The position numbers were made by a program, and so were the translations under genes. This document shows, one piece after another, positions 1 through 7,365 of a stretch of DNA of 33,514 nt. Where the stretch lies: positions 1 to 33,514 of the forward strand of contig JALGVU010000039.1 of assembly GCA_025774545.1 (NCBI GenBank). The letters run 5' to 3'. This DNA comes from a bacterium. GTDB taxonomy: Bacteria; Joyebacterota; Joyebacteria; Joyebacterales; Joyebacteraceae. Within the stretch, counting starts at the first letter, position 1, and each line of letters starts with the position of its first letter. The notes under the pieces were generated by a model. It saw only the letters and a program-made list of their open reading frames with translations, searched no databases and had not been told where the DNA came from.

Positions 1-1383
1 GGCGGGCACGTCGGTCAGGCGGTCGCGGGCGTCGCCAAGCGGGCCGGCTTCCGCGTCGTCGTGGTCGACGACCGCGCCGAGGTCGTCAGCCGCGAGCGAT
101 TCCCGTCCGCCGACGCCCGACACGTCGGTGGGACCGAGCTTCTTCGCGACGCGCTCGCGGTCGACGAGTCGACGTTCGTCGTGGTCGTCACGCGGGGACA
201 CCGGTTCGATCGCGCGTGGGTCGAGGCCGTTCTCGAATCCCGGCCGCGGTACCTCGGGATGATCGGGAGCGTAGAGAAGGTCGCGGGGTCCTTCGAGGCG
301 CTCGCCGCGAGCGGGGTCTCCCGGCTGGCGCTCGACGCGATCCACGCCCCGATCGGACTCGACATCGGGGCCGAGACGCCCGACGAGATCGCGGTCGCGG
401 TCGTCGCCGAGATCATCGCCGTCAGACACGGCATCTCCGACACGGCGATGCTCAAGGAGAAGGGCGAGCACAAGGGGAAGAACCGCCCGCAGGCTCGGAG
501 CCGAGGTGTGAACGTGACCACCGACTCGCTCGTCGTCGTGAAGGGCGCCGGCGATCTCGGAAGCGGGGTCGTCCACGCGCTCTTCCGCGCTGGCTACCGG
601 GTCGTCGCGCTCGAGAGCGAGCGGCCGACGGCCGTTCGGCGGGCCGCCGCCTTCGCGCAGGCGGTCTTCGACAGAGAGACCGTCGTCGCGGGCGTGACGG
701 CCAGACGGGTCGAGCTCGGCGACCTTGAGAGTGACCCCGGCGCGAAGGGCTGGGTGCCGGTCGTCGTCGATCCCGACGGAGCGGCGATCGATCGCTTGGC
801 GCCCGACGCCGTCGTGGACGCGCGGATGGCGAAGAGGAACCTGGGAACGCGGCGCGACGACGCGGCGCTCACGGTCGCGCTCGGCCCCGGATTCGTCGCG
901 GGCGCCGACGTCGATCTCGTCGTCGAGACGCAGCGTGGGGACTCGCTCGGCCGCATCATCGAAGAGGGCGCGGCGCTCCCGAACACGGGGGTGCCGGGCG
1001 AGGTCGGGGGCGCCACGCTCGCGCGGCTTCTGGTGGCGCCGGCCGCGGGGGCGTTCGTCCCCGAGGTCGCGATCGGGGACGAGGTCCGGAAGGACGACGT
1101 CGTCGGGACGGTCGCGGGGACGCCCGTCCGAGCCGGGCTCACGGGCGTCGTGAGGGGCCTCGTCGCGGAGGGGATCCGGCTGCCAGCCGGGGGCAAGGTC
1201 GGCGACGTCGACCCGCGCGGAAGCGCGGTCGATCCGGCGGAGATGTCCGACAAGGCACGTGCGCTGGGCCGCGCCGTGCTCGGGGCGCTTGCGAGCCGGG
1301 GACTCCGACCGGGCGGCAGACCCGGGGGCACGCCAGACGACAGGCCGACCGACGGGCCGGATGGCGGGCCGGACGGTGGATAG
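1..1383 (+). CDS. XdhC-type Rossmann domain fused to YqeB-type molybdenum hydroxylase accessory protein (5' partial)
   Basis: The frame is open from base 1, so the true start lies upstream. The visible part begins GGHVGQAVAGVAKRAGF, an NAD(P)-type Rossmann glycine loop, and continues as the C-terminal domain of XdhC, the factor that helps insert sulfurated molybdenum cofactor into xanthine-dehydrogenase-type enzymes. From about base 520 a second domain starts (VVVKGAGDLGSGVVHALF). It matches the YqeB/EF2563 family of selenium-dependent molybdenum hydroxylase accessory proteins and runs to about base 1240. The tail is a low-complexity Gly/Pro/Asp stretch. In E. coli the two functions are separate genes; here no stop separates them, although in-frame GTG codons at 508 and 514 could allow internal initiation. 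The 3' end overlaps the FAD-subunit gene. Domain calls are good; whether it acts as a single fused protein is inference. Confidence 0.8.
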   Translation, partial: GGHVGQAVAGVAKRAGFRVVVVDDRAEVVSRERFPSADARHVGGTELLRDALAVDESTFVVVVTRGHRFDRAWVEAVLESRPRYLGMIGSVEKVAGSFEALAASGVSRLALDAIHAPIGLDIGAETPDEIAVAVVAEIIAVRHGISDTAMLKEKGEHKGKNRPQARSRGVNVTTDSLVVVKGAGDLGSGVVHALFRAGYRVVALESERPTAVRRAAAFAQAVFDRETVVAGVTARRVELGDLESDPGAKGWVPVVVDPDGAAIDRLAPDAVVDARMAKRNLGTRRDDAALTVALGPGFVAGADVDLVVETQRGDSLGRIIEEGAALPNTGVPGEVGGATLARLLVAPAAGAFVPEVAIGDEVRKDDVVGTVAGTPVRAGLTGVVRGLVAEGIRLPAGGKVGDVDPRGSAVDPAEMSDKARALGRAVLGALASRGLRPGGRPGGTPDDRPTDGPDGGPDGG

Positions 1384-2284
1384 GCCGGCGTCGGCATGCG
1401 CGCCTCGCTGGGAGTCACCGGCGACGCTTGCGGAAGCCGCGGAGATCCTCCGCGACGCGGCCGGCTCCGCCCGCGCGATCGCAGGGGGCACCGACCTCGC
1501 CGTCCGGATCAGGCGCGCGGAGGAGCGTCCGGACGTGCTCGTCGATCTCGGCCGCATCGAGAACTCGGACGGGGTCGAACTTCGTCCCGAGGCCGGCGCG
1601 ATCGGGCGGATGGAGATCGGAGCGCTCGCGACGCACGCGACACTCGCCGAGCACCCGCTCGTCCGAGAGCACGCGAACGTGCTGGCCGAGGCCTGCAGGA
1701 CGGTAGGTGCGCCCCAGGTCCGCTCGCGCGGCACGATCGGAGGCAACCTCGCGAACGCGTCTCCCGCCGCGGACGGTGTGGTGGCGCTCCTGGCGCTCGA
1801 CGCGGCCGTGTGGGTTCAGTCGGCGTCGTCGTGCGCGGGCGACGCGGGCGCCGTGCCGATCGTCGACTTTCTGACGGGGCCCGGCGAATCCGTGCTCCGC
1901 GACGACGAGCTCATCGGTGGGATCGTCTTCGACCGCCCTTCGCCTGCCGCGAGAAGCGTCTATGTCAAGGCGGGCCAGCGGAACGCGCTCGCCATCGCGA
2001 TCGCGTCGGTCGCCGCGATCTTCGAGCCAGATGCTGGCATCGTCCGGATCGCGCTCGGATCGGTGGCGCCGACGCCCGTGAGGGCCGGCGACGCGGAGGC
2101 CCTCTTCGAATCCGATTGGCGCGGCGGCGCGGACCCGGAGACGCTCTTCGACGCCGTTGCTGCCGCTGCCGCTGCCGCGTCGAGCCCGATCGACGACGTC
2201 CGGGCGACCGCGCGGTACCGGCGCATCTTGACCGAGGCGCTGACGCGGTCGGCGCTCGACAGGATCTGTCTCAGGAAGGCGTGA
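1361..2284 (+). CDS. FAD-binding subunit of a xanthine dehydrogenase/CO-dehydrogenase-type molybdenum hydroxylase
   Basis: The protein is about 307 residues, close to the usual 290 for XdhB/CoxM-type medium subunits. It carries the FAD-binding signatures AIAGGTDL near the N terminus and RSRGTIGGNLANASPAADG in the middle, followed by a typical CO-dehydrogenase flavoprotein C-terminal domain. The subunit passes electrons from the Fe-S subunit to FAD during hydroxylation of purines or similar heterocycles. The ATG at 1361 overlaps the end of the XdhC/YqeB gene by 23 bases, suggesting coupled translation; GTG 1376 is an alternative start. Neither the molybdopterin-binding nor the 2Fe-2S subunit is in the window; they may lie upstream. 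The substrate cannot be read from this subunit, but adenine deaminase, transcarbamylases and a nucleoside importer downstream favour hypoxanthine or xanthine. Confidence 0.85.
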   Translation: MAGRTVDRPASACAPRWESPATLAEAAEILRDAAGSARAIAGGTDLAVRIRRAEERPDVLVDLGRIENSDGVELRPEAGAIGRMEIGALATHATLAEHPLVREHANVLAEACRTVGAPQVRSRGTIGGNLANASPAADGVVALLALDAAVWVQSASSCAGDAGAVPIVDFLTGPGESVLRDDELIGGIVFDRPSPAARSVYVKAGQRNALAIAIASVAAIFEPDAGIVRIALGSVAPTPVRAGDAEALFESDWRGGADPETLFDAVAAAAAAASSPIDDVRATARYRRILTEALTRSALDRICLRKA

Positions 2285-2291
2285 CGCAGGG

Positions 2292-2314
2292 GACCGCGGC
2301 GCGGTGCCGCGGTC
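2292..2314 (+). other. GC-rich intercistronic hairpin after the FAD-subunit gene
   Basis: Nine perfectly complementary bases (GACCGCGGC at 2292-2300 and GCCGCGGTC at 2306-2314) flank a 5-base loop, starting 7 bases after the stop codon. No T-run follows, so it is not a canonical intrinsic terminator. It could be a Rho-linked end, an mRNA-stabilising structure or a processing site between the oxidase-type genes and the transcarbamylase genes. The rest of the 124-base gap to the next gene shows only a ribosome binding site. Confidence 0.4.
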
Positions 2315-2408
2315 ACGGGAGCAGGAGGGCGCGCCGAGCGCGCACGCCGCCACCCGAGTCCCAGGCGGCGACCGCGCTCCTTCGGTACGCGCCAACAGGG
2401 AGGAATCG

Positions 2409-3479
2409 ATGTTCGACGAGCGTTTCAAGGGCAGGGACTTCATCACGATCCTGGACTACACAAGGGACGAGGTCGAAACCGTTCTCGACTTCGCGACGGA
2501 GCTCAAGGAGAGGTTCAAGAAGGGGCAGCCGCACAAGTACCTCGAGGACCGCACCCTCTTCATGATCTTCTACAACCAGTCGCTCCGGACCCGCAACAGC
2601 TTCGAGGCAGGGATGACGCAGCTCGGTGGGCACGCGCATTTCCTCGATCCAGGCACGATCTACGCCCCGGCGCTCGAGGGCGACGAGGTCGCGTACTCGA
2701 CGGAGCGGGTCTCCGACGTCGCGCGGGTGCTGGCGCGGATGGGCCACGGGATCTCGATCAGGATCTACGGCGACCCGGTCGAGTGGATCTACGGGAAGGC
2801 GAACCGCATCGTGCGCGAGTTCGCGCGCTGGGCCGACATCCCCGTGATCAACATGGAGTGCGACATCTACCACCCGTGCCAGGCGATGGCCGACATCCTG
2901 ACCGTTCGGGAGCAGTTCGGCACGTTCAAGGGGATCAAGTTCGTCATGAGCTGGGCCTACAGCCCGTCGGTCCACAAGCCGCTCTCGGTGCCGCAGAGCG
3001 CCATCGTCGCGGCGGCGACGGTCGGCTGCGACGTCGTGCTCGCGCACCCCGAGGGGCTGGAGCTCGACGACCGAATCCTCGCGGCCGCGCGCAAGAGGGC
3101 CGAGGAGTCCGGCGGCTCGTTCGAGATCTCGAACGACATGCGGGAGGCCTTCGCGGGCGCGCACGTCGTCTATCCGAAGGCCTGGACCTCGAAGGAGTTC
3201 ATCCCGCCGATCGCCGAGAAGCCGATGCTCGAGGAGACGCAGGCGCTCTTCGACGCGAACAAGGACTGGATCTGCGACGACGCGAAGCTCGCGCTCGCAG
3301 ACAAGGACGTGAAGTACATGCACTGCCTGCCGTGCGACCGCGGCTTCGAGGTCACGAACGAAGTGATCGACGGGCCGCACTCGGTCGTCTTCGACGAGGC
3401 GGAGAACAGGCTCCACGCGCAGAAGGCGATCATGGCCCTCACGATGGACGAGGTGGGAGGGGGCCCCGATGTCGGTTGA
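2409..3479 (+). CDS. Aspartate/ornithine carbamoyltransferase-family protein, HCLP type (YgeW- or acetylornithine-transcarbamylase-like)
   Basis: The protein has 356 residues. It carries the carbamoyl-phosphate loop S58-L-R-T-R62, the catalytic H155-P-C-Q158 motif and the H305-C-L-P308 loop of ornithine-type enzymes. The segment FVMSWAYSPSVHKPLSVP resembles the proline-rich knot region of acetyl- and succinylornithine transcarbamylases and the related catabolic YgeW group. The ATG at 2409 follows GGGAGG at good spacing, so upstream in-frame codons are not used. Its last 11 bases overlap the next, paralogous gene. In the catabolic direction such enzymes phosphorolyse a carbamoylated substrate to carbamoyl phosphate, which fits the carbamate kinase two genes on. 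A biosynthetic arginine role is possible, but no arg gene is nearby. The substrate is unknown. Confidence 0.85.
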   Translation: MFDERFKGRDFITILDYTRDEVETVLDFATELKERFKKGQPHKYLEDRTLFMIFYNQSLRTRNSFEAGMTQLGGHAHFLDPGTIYAPALEGDEVAYSTERVSDVARVLARMGHGISIRIYGDPVEWIYGKANRIVREFARWADIPVINMECDIYHPCQAMADILTVREQFGTFKGIKFVMSWAYSPSVHKPLSVPQSAIVAAATVGCDVVLAHPEGLELDDRILAAARKRAEESGGSFEISNDMREAFAGAHVVYPKAWTSKEFIPPIAEKPMLEETQALFDANKDWICDDAKLALADKDVKYMHCLPCDRGFEVTNEVIDGPHSVVFDEAENRLHAQKAIMALTMDEVGGGPDVG

Positions 3480-4476
3480 TCTCAAGGGGCGGGACCTCAT
3501 CTGCACGCAGGATTGGAGCGTTCCCGAGCTCGAGGCGACACTCGAGCTCGCCGCCCGGATGAAGAGGGAGCGCTACGCCGAGGACCACGCGCGAATTCTC
3601 AGGTCTCGGACGTTCATGATGATGTTCTACAACTCGTCGCTCAGGACGCGGCAGTCGTTCGAGGCGGCGGCGACCGAGCTCGGCGGCCACGCGCAGTTCC
3701 TCGAGCCCTCGAAGCTCAGGCTCCGAACCGCGACGCAGCGCGGCGAGGTCCTGCTCGATACCGCCAACGTGATGGCCCGCTACTCGTGCGGCATCGGGAT
3801 CAGGATCCTCGAGGATTCGGTCGAAGGGTACGGCGACGGGGACCGGTTTCTCCGGGAGTTCGCGGAGATCGCGGACGTCCCGATCGTGAGCATGGCGCAC
3901 GACAAGTTCCACCCTTGCCAGGGGCTGGCGGACGTGCAGGGCCTCCGGGAGCACATGGGCGAGACGCGGGGGAAGACCCTCCTTCAGGTCTGGGGGTACT
4001 CGCCGATGGTCCGCTCGTGGAGCTCCGTGCAGGAGAGCGTCCTCGTGAACTCGCGGTTGGGCATGAACGTGCGGCTCGCGTATCCTGCGGGCTTCGATCT
4101 CGATCCCGAGGTCATCGGACAGACGGAGGCGAACTGCCGGGAGAACGGGACGACGTTCGAAGTCACGCACGATCAGGAGGAGGCCTACGAGGGCGTCGAC
4201 GTCGTCTACTCGCGCCACTGGATGCACCCGAGCCGCTACACCGAGGGCCGGGAGGCCGACCAGCGACGCTCGGAGGAGCATCGCGACTGGCGCGCCACGT
4301 CTGAGCGGATGAAGAGGACGAACGATGCGTGCTTCATCCACCCGATGCCGATCGACCGGGGGAACGAGGCCGACGACGACGTGTGCGACGCCGAGCGCTC
4401 GATCATCTACGACGTGGCCGAGAACCGGCTGCACGCTCAGAAGGCCATCATGGCGCTCACGATGGGAGACGGGTAG
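3469..4476 (+). CDS. Second aspartate/ornithine carbamoyltransferase-family protein, HPMP type
   Basis: The protein has 335 residues and is clearly paralogous to its upstream neighbour. It has S57-L-R-T-R61 for carbamoyl phosphate, H148-P-C-Q151, and the same C-terminal signature ENRLHAQKAIMALTM. The substrate-side loop, however, is H291-P-M-P294 instead of HCLP, closer to the HPxP of aspartate-type enzymes, and the region after HPCQ has also diverged. The start ATG lies inside the end of the upstream gene (11-base overlap) behind a GGGAGGGGG ribosome binding site, so the two should be made together. Possible explanations are two substrates, or a hetero-oligomer, since family members form trimers with shared active sites. 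The basic fold and carbamoyl-phosphate chemistry are well supported; the acceptor is not known. Confidence 0.83.
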   Translation: MSVDLKGRDLICTQDWSVPELEATLELAARMKRERYAEDHARILRSRTFMMMFYNSSLRTRQSFEAAATELGGHAQFLEPSKLRLRTATQRGEVLLDTANVMARYSCGIGIRILEDSVEGYGDGDRFLREFAEIADVPIVSMAHDKFHPCQGLADVQGLREHMGETRGKTLLQVWGYSPMVRSWSSVQESVLVNSRLGMNVRLAYPAGFDLDPEVIGQTEANCRENGTTFEVTHDQEEAYEGVDVVYSRHWMHPSRYTEGREADQRRSEEHRDWRATSERMKRTNDACFIHPMPIDRGNEADDDVCDAERSIIYDVAENRLHAQKAIMALTMGDG

Positions 4477-4486
4477 GGCGGAGGCG

Positions 4487-4590
4487 GCGCCGGACGACAC
4501 GGGGCGAAAGCGCCGGATGACACGGGGCGAAGGCGCCGGACGACACGGGGCGAAGGCGCCGGATGACACGGGGCGAAGGCGCCGGACGAT
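4487..4590 (+). repeat. Tandem 23-bp repeat, four full copies plus a partial copy
   Basis: Four contiguous 23-base units start at 4487, 4510, 4533 and 4556, and a 12-base partial unit starts at 4579. The unit begins GCGCCGGAYGACACGG and ends GGCGAAG. Base 9 alternates C, T, C, T, C along the array, so the higher-order period is 46 bases. Each unit can fold a small CGCC/GGCG hairpin. It occupies nearly all of the 141-base gap between the second transcarbamylase and carbamate kinase. The unit length is not a multiple of three and no ribosome binding site opens a frame through it, so it is probably non-coding. Confidence 0.9.
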
Positions 4591-4617
4591 GCGACGAAAC
4601 ACGACGAGAGGGTACAC

Positions 4618-5556
4618 ATGGGCAAACTGGCTGTCGTTGCCGTGGGAGGCAACTCGATCACGAAGGTCGGACAGCGCGGGACCATCCCCGAGCAGTTCGC
4701 GAACGCCCGGGAGACGAGCCGCCACATCGCGGACATGATCGCCCGGGGCTACGACGTCGTGGTGACGCACGGCAACGGTCCGCAGGTCGGGAACATCCTT
4801 CTCCGAGCGGAGATGGCGACGACGGTCCTGCCGCCGCTCCCGCTCGACACCTGCGGCGCCGATTCGCAGGGCGGTATGGGCTACATGATCCAGCAGGTCT
4901 TGGGAGGGGAGCTCGCGGCACGGGGAATCGAGAGGACCGTCGCCACGGTCGTGACGCAGGTCGTCGTCGACAGGTCCGACCCCGCGTTCGAGAAACCCTC
5001 GAAGCCGATCGGCCCGTTCTACACGCGTGAGGAAGCCGAGAGGAAAGAGCGAGAGGAAGGCTGGAACGTCATCGAGGACGCCAACAGGGGCTGGAGGCGG
5101 GTCGTGCCGTCGCCGCTCCCGAAGAGGGTCGTCGAAGCGGCGGCCATCGAGGCGCTCCTCAAGGCAGGCTGCGTCGTCATCGCCGTCGGAGGCGGCGGGA
5201 TCCCCGTCGTCGAGGAGGACGGCGGCCTCGTCGGAGTCGAGGCGGTGATCGACAAGGACCACGCGTCGCGCCTTCTCGCCAACGACATCGGCGCCCAGCT
5301 TCTGCTCATCTCGACGGACATCGAGAGGGTCGCGCTCAACTTCGGGGCCGAGAACCAGAGCTGGATCAAGGATCTCCGCATCGAGAGCGCGAGGAAGTAC
5401 TACGAGGAGGGGCACTTCGCTCCGGGCAGCATGGGACCGAAGATCCTCGCCGGCATCGCGTTCATCGAGGGCGGCGGCGAGGAGGTCATCATCACGAATC
5501 CCGAGTCGATCGGGAGGGCGATCGACGGCGAGACCGGAACCAGGATGACGAGGTAG
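4618..5556 (+). CDS. arcC: Carbamate kinase
   Basis: This 312-residue protein has the amino acid kinase fold and the typical length of carbamate kinase. Family features include the N-terminal VAVGGNSI phosphate loop, THGNGPQVGN, the GYMIQQ segment, VIAVGGGGIPVV, the DKDHASRLLA motif and the C-terminal ITNPESI. It catalyses carbamoyl phosphate + ADP to carbamate + ATP; carbamate then decays to ammonia and CO2. Next to two transcarbamylases it probably harvests ATP from carbamoyl phosphate made by phosphorolysis of a ureido compound. There is no arginine deiminase nearby, so the classical arginine pathway is not indicated. In E. coli the carbamate kinase homologue YqeA likewise sits with ygeW and xanthine dehydrogenase genes. 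The start follows a GAGAGGG ribosome binding site. Confidence 0.93.
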   Translation: MGKLAVVAVGGNSITKVGQRGTIPEQFANARETSRHIADMIARGYDVVVTHGNGPQVGNILLRAEMATTVLPPLPLDTCGADSQGGMGYMIQQVLGGELAARGIERTVATVVTQVVVDRSDPAFEKPSKPIGPFYTREEAERKEREEGWNVIEDANRGWRRVVPSPLPKRVVEAAAIEALLKAGCVVIAVGGGGIPVVEEDGGLVGVEAVIDKDHASRLLANDIGAQLLLISTDIERVALNFGAENQSWIKDLRIESARKYYEEGHFAPGSMGPKILAGIAFIEGGGEEVIITNPESIGRAIDGETGTRMTR

Positions 5557-5631
5557 GAGAGGCACACACGTGCTTCGGGGCGATCCCCGGCGCCACCGCT
5601 CACCGGCCGGGAGACTGGGCAGGGTGAAACG

Positions 5632-7341
5632 ATGAAAGAGCTCGCGAAGATCATCAGAGTGGCGCGCGGGAAGATGCCTGCCGATCTCGTTCTCAAGAAC
5701 GCGCGGATCGTGAACGTGTTCTCGGCGGAGACGTACCGGGGGAACATCGCGATCTGGAACGGCAGGATCGTCGGGATCGGGGACTACGAGGGGAAGAAGG
5801 AAGAGGACATGGACGGCGCCTTCGTCCTGCCCGGCCTGATCGACGGACACATGCACATCGAGAGCACGATGGTGCGCGTGCAGGAGTTCGCCCGATCGGT
5901 CGTTCCGCGCGGCACGACGTCGGTCATCTGCGATCCGCACGAGATTGCGAACGTCCACGGTCTCGAGGGGATCCACTACATCCTGAACTCGAGCAAGTAC
6001 AGCCCGGTCAACATCTACGTCATGCTGAGCTCCTGTGTCCCCGCGACCGAGTTCGAGACGAGCGGCGCGAACCTCCGCGGATTCGATCTCTACCCGCTCC
6101 TACGTGAGAAGTGGGTGCTGGGTCTGGGTGAGGTGATGAATTACCCGGGCGTGCTCCTCGAGGACGAAGGGCTCCTGGACAAGATCTCCATGACGCACGA
6201 CAAGCGGATCGACGGGCACGCGCCGGGCCTGACGGGCAAGGACCTGAACGCGTACGTCGCGGCCGGCGTCTCGTCGGACCACGAGAGCACGTCGATCGAC
6301 GAGGTGCTCGAGAAGCTCAGGCTCGGCATGTACATCATGATCCGGGAGGGCTCGGTCACGAAGAACCTCCGCGACCTCCTGCCCGCCGTCACCACGGAGA
6401 ACCTCTCGAGGTGCTTCTTCGTCACCGACGATCGTCATCCGAAGGACCTTCTCGAGAAGGGGCACGTCGATCACATGGTCAAGATGGCCATCAAGGAGGG
6501 GCTCGATCCGATCTCCGCGATCCGCCTCGCGACGATCAACACGGCCCAGTACTTCAATCTCAAGGACCTGGGCGCCATCGCTCCCGGCTACGTCGCGGAT
6601 CTCGTGGTCGTCGACGGCCTGAAGCGCTTCAACGTCAGAGCGGTCTACAAGAGCGGGCGCGTCGTCGCGCGGAACGGCGAGATGGTCGTGCGTCCCCAGA
6701 AACTGCCCGAGATCACGCTCCGGAGTTCGATCAACATCAAGTGGCTCGCGGTCGAGGACTTCGACATCGAAGCAAAGGGAACGCGCGTCCGTGTGATCAA
6801 TCTCGTTCCCGACCAGATCATCACGAGGGGGAGCGTCGAGCGCGCGAAGGTAGAGAACGGCCGCGTGATCGCGGACATTGAGAGGGATCTCCTGCCGCTG
6901 GCCGTCGTGGAGCGGCACCTCGCGAGCGACAACATCGGGCACGGCATCGTCAAGGGATTCGGTCTCAAGAGGGGGGCAATCGCGAGCTCGGTGGCGCACG
7001 ATTCCCACAACATCGTTGTGGTCGGGACGAGCAGCGAGGACATGCTCGCCGCGGTCGTCGAGATCTCGAAGATGCGGGGCGGTCTCGCCGTTGTGAACAA
7101 GGGCAAGCTCGTCGCTGGCCTCGCCCTGCCGATCGCCGGGCTCATGTCCGAGGGCTCGCTCAAGGAGGTCGTCAAGGGGCTCGACGACGTGCGTCGGGCG
7201 GCGAAGCGCCTCGGATCCGCGGTCAGCGACCCGTTCATGGCCATGTCGTTCCTCTCGCTTCCCGTCATCCCCGAGCTCAAGGTCACCGACAGGGGGCTCT
7301 TCGACGTGAACGAGTTCGCGCTCACGGATCTCTTCGTCTGA
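5632..7341 (+). CDS. ade: Adenine deaminase
   Basis: The protein has 569 residues, the usual size for the bacterial Ade family of the amidohydrolase superfamily. The metal-binding motif GHMHIEST (H73, H75) is followed by SVICDPHEIANV, the central DGHAPGLTGKDLNAY and SSDHEST segments, FVTDDRHP carrying the late metal-binding aspartate, and the Ade-specific C-terminal domain with AHDSHNIVVVGTS. It converts adenine to hypoxanthine and ammonia in the cytoplasm. Hypoxanthine is a substrate for the xanthine-dehydrogenase-type enzyme suggested by the genes at the start of the window, so this gene is the best clue to the cluster's purpose. ATG 5632 follows GGGCAGGGTG. The 75-base gap upstream holds one weak CGGGG/CCCCG hairpin at 5576-5589. 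Confidence 0.93.
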   Translation: MKELAKIIRVARGKMPADLVLKNARIVNVFSAETYRGNIAIWNGRIVGIGDYEGKKEEDMDGAFVLPGLIDGHMHIESTMVRVQEFARSVVPRGTTSVICDPHEIANVHGLEGIHYILNSSKYSPVNIYVMLSSCVPATEFETSGANLRGFDLYPLLREKWVLGLGEVMNYPGVLLEDEGLLDKISMTHDKRIDGHAPGLTGKDLNAYVAAGVSSDHESTSIDEVLEKLRLGMYIMIREGSVTKNLRDLLPAVTTENLSRCFFVTDDRHPKDLLEKGHVDHMVKMAIKEGLDPISAIRLATINTAQYFNLKDLGAIAPGYVADLVVVDGLKRFNVRAVYKSGRVVARNGEMVVRPQKLPEITLRSSINIKWLAVEDFDIEAKGTRVRVINLVPDQIITRGSVERAKVENGRVIADIERDLLPLAVVERHLASDNIGHGIVKGFGLKRGAIASSVAHDSHNIVVVGTSSEDMLAAVVEISKMRGGLAVVNKGKLVAGLALPIAGLMSEGSLKEVVKGLDDVRRAAKRLGSAVSDPFMAMSFLSLPVIPELKVTDRGLFDVNEFALTDLFV

Positions 7342-7365
7342 TGCGGCCCTGAACGAGGAGCGACC

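Noticed and set aside
1396-2565. 389-codon + strand frame covering the FAD subunit and the start of the first transcarbamylase
   Set aside because: It is Arg/Gly-rich and conflicts with two genes having clear FAD-binding and carbamoyltransferase motifs.
4487-4590. CRISPR array or repeat protein
   Set aside because: The units are directly contiguous with no unique spacers, so it is not CRISPR. A frame through it has a 23-base period and no start context, so a repeat protein is unlikely.
2409-5556. Arginine deiminase or arginine biosynthesis operon
   Set aside because: Transcarbamylase next to carbamate kinase suggests it, but there is no arcA, arcD or other arg gene. The flanking genes are purine- and molybdenum-hydroxylase-related, so a ureide/purine catabolic role is preferred, though not proven.
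3439-5976. Very long minus-strand open frame (845 codons) opposite the transcarbamylase, arcC and ade genes
   Set aside because: It is rich in Arg, Asp, Val and Leu with no recognisable domain and lies opposite three well-supported genes. Such mirror frames are expected in DNA with strong third-position G/C bias.
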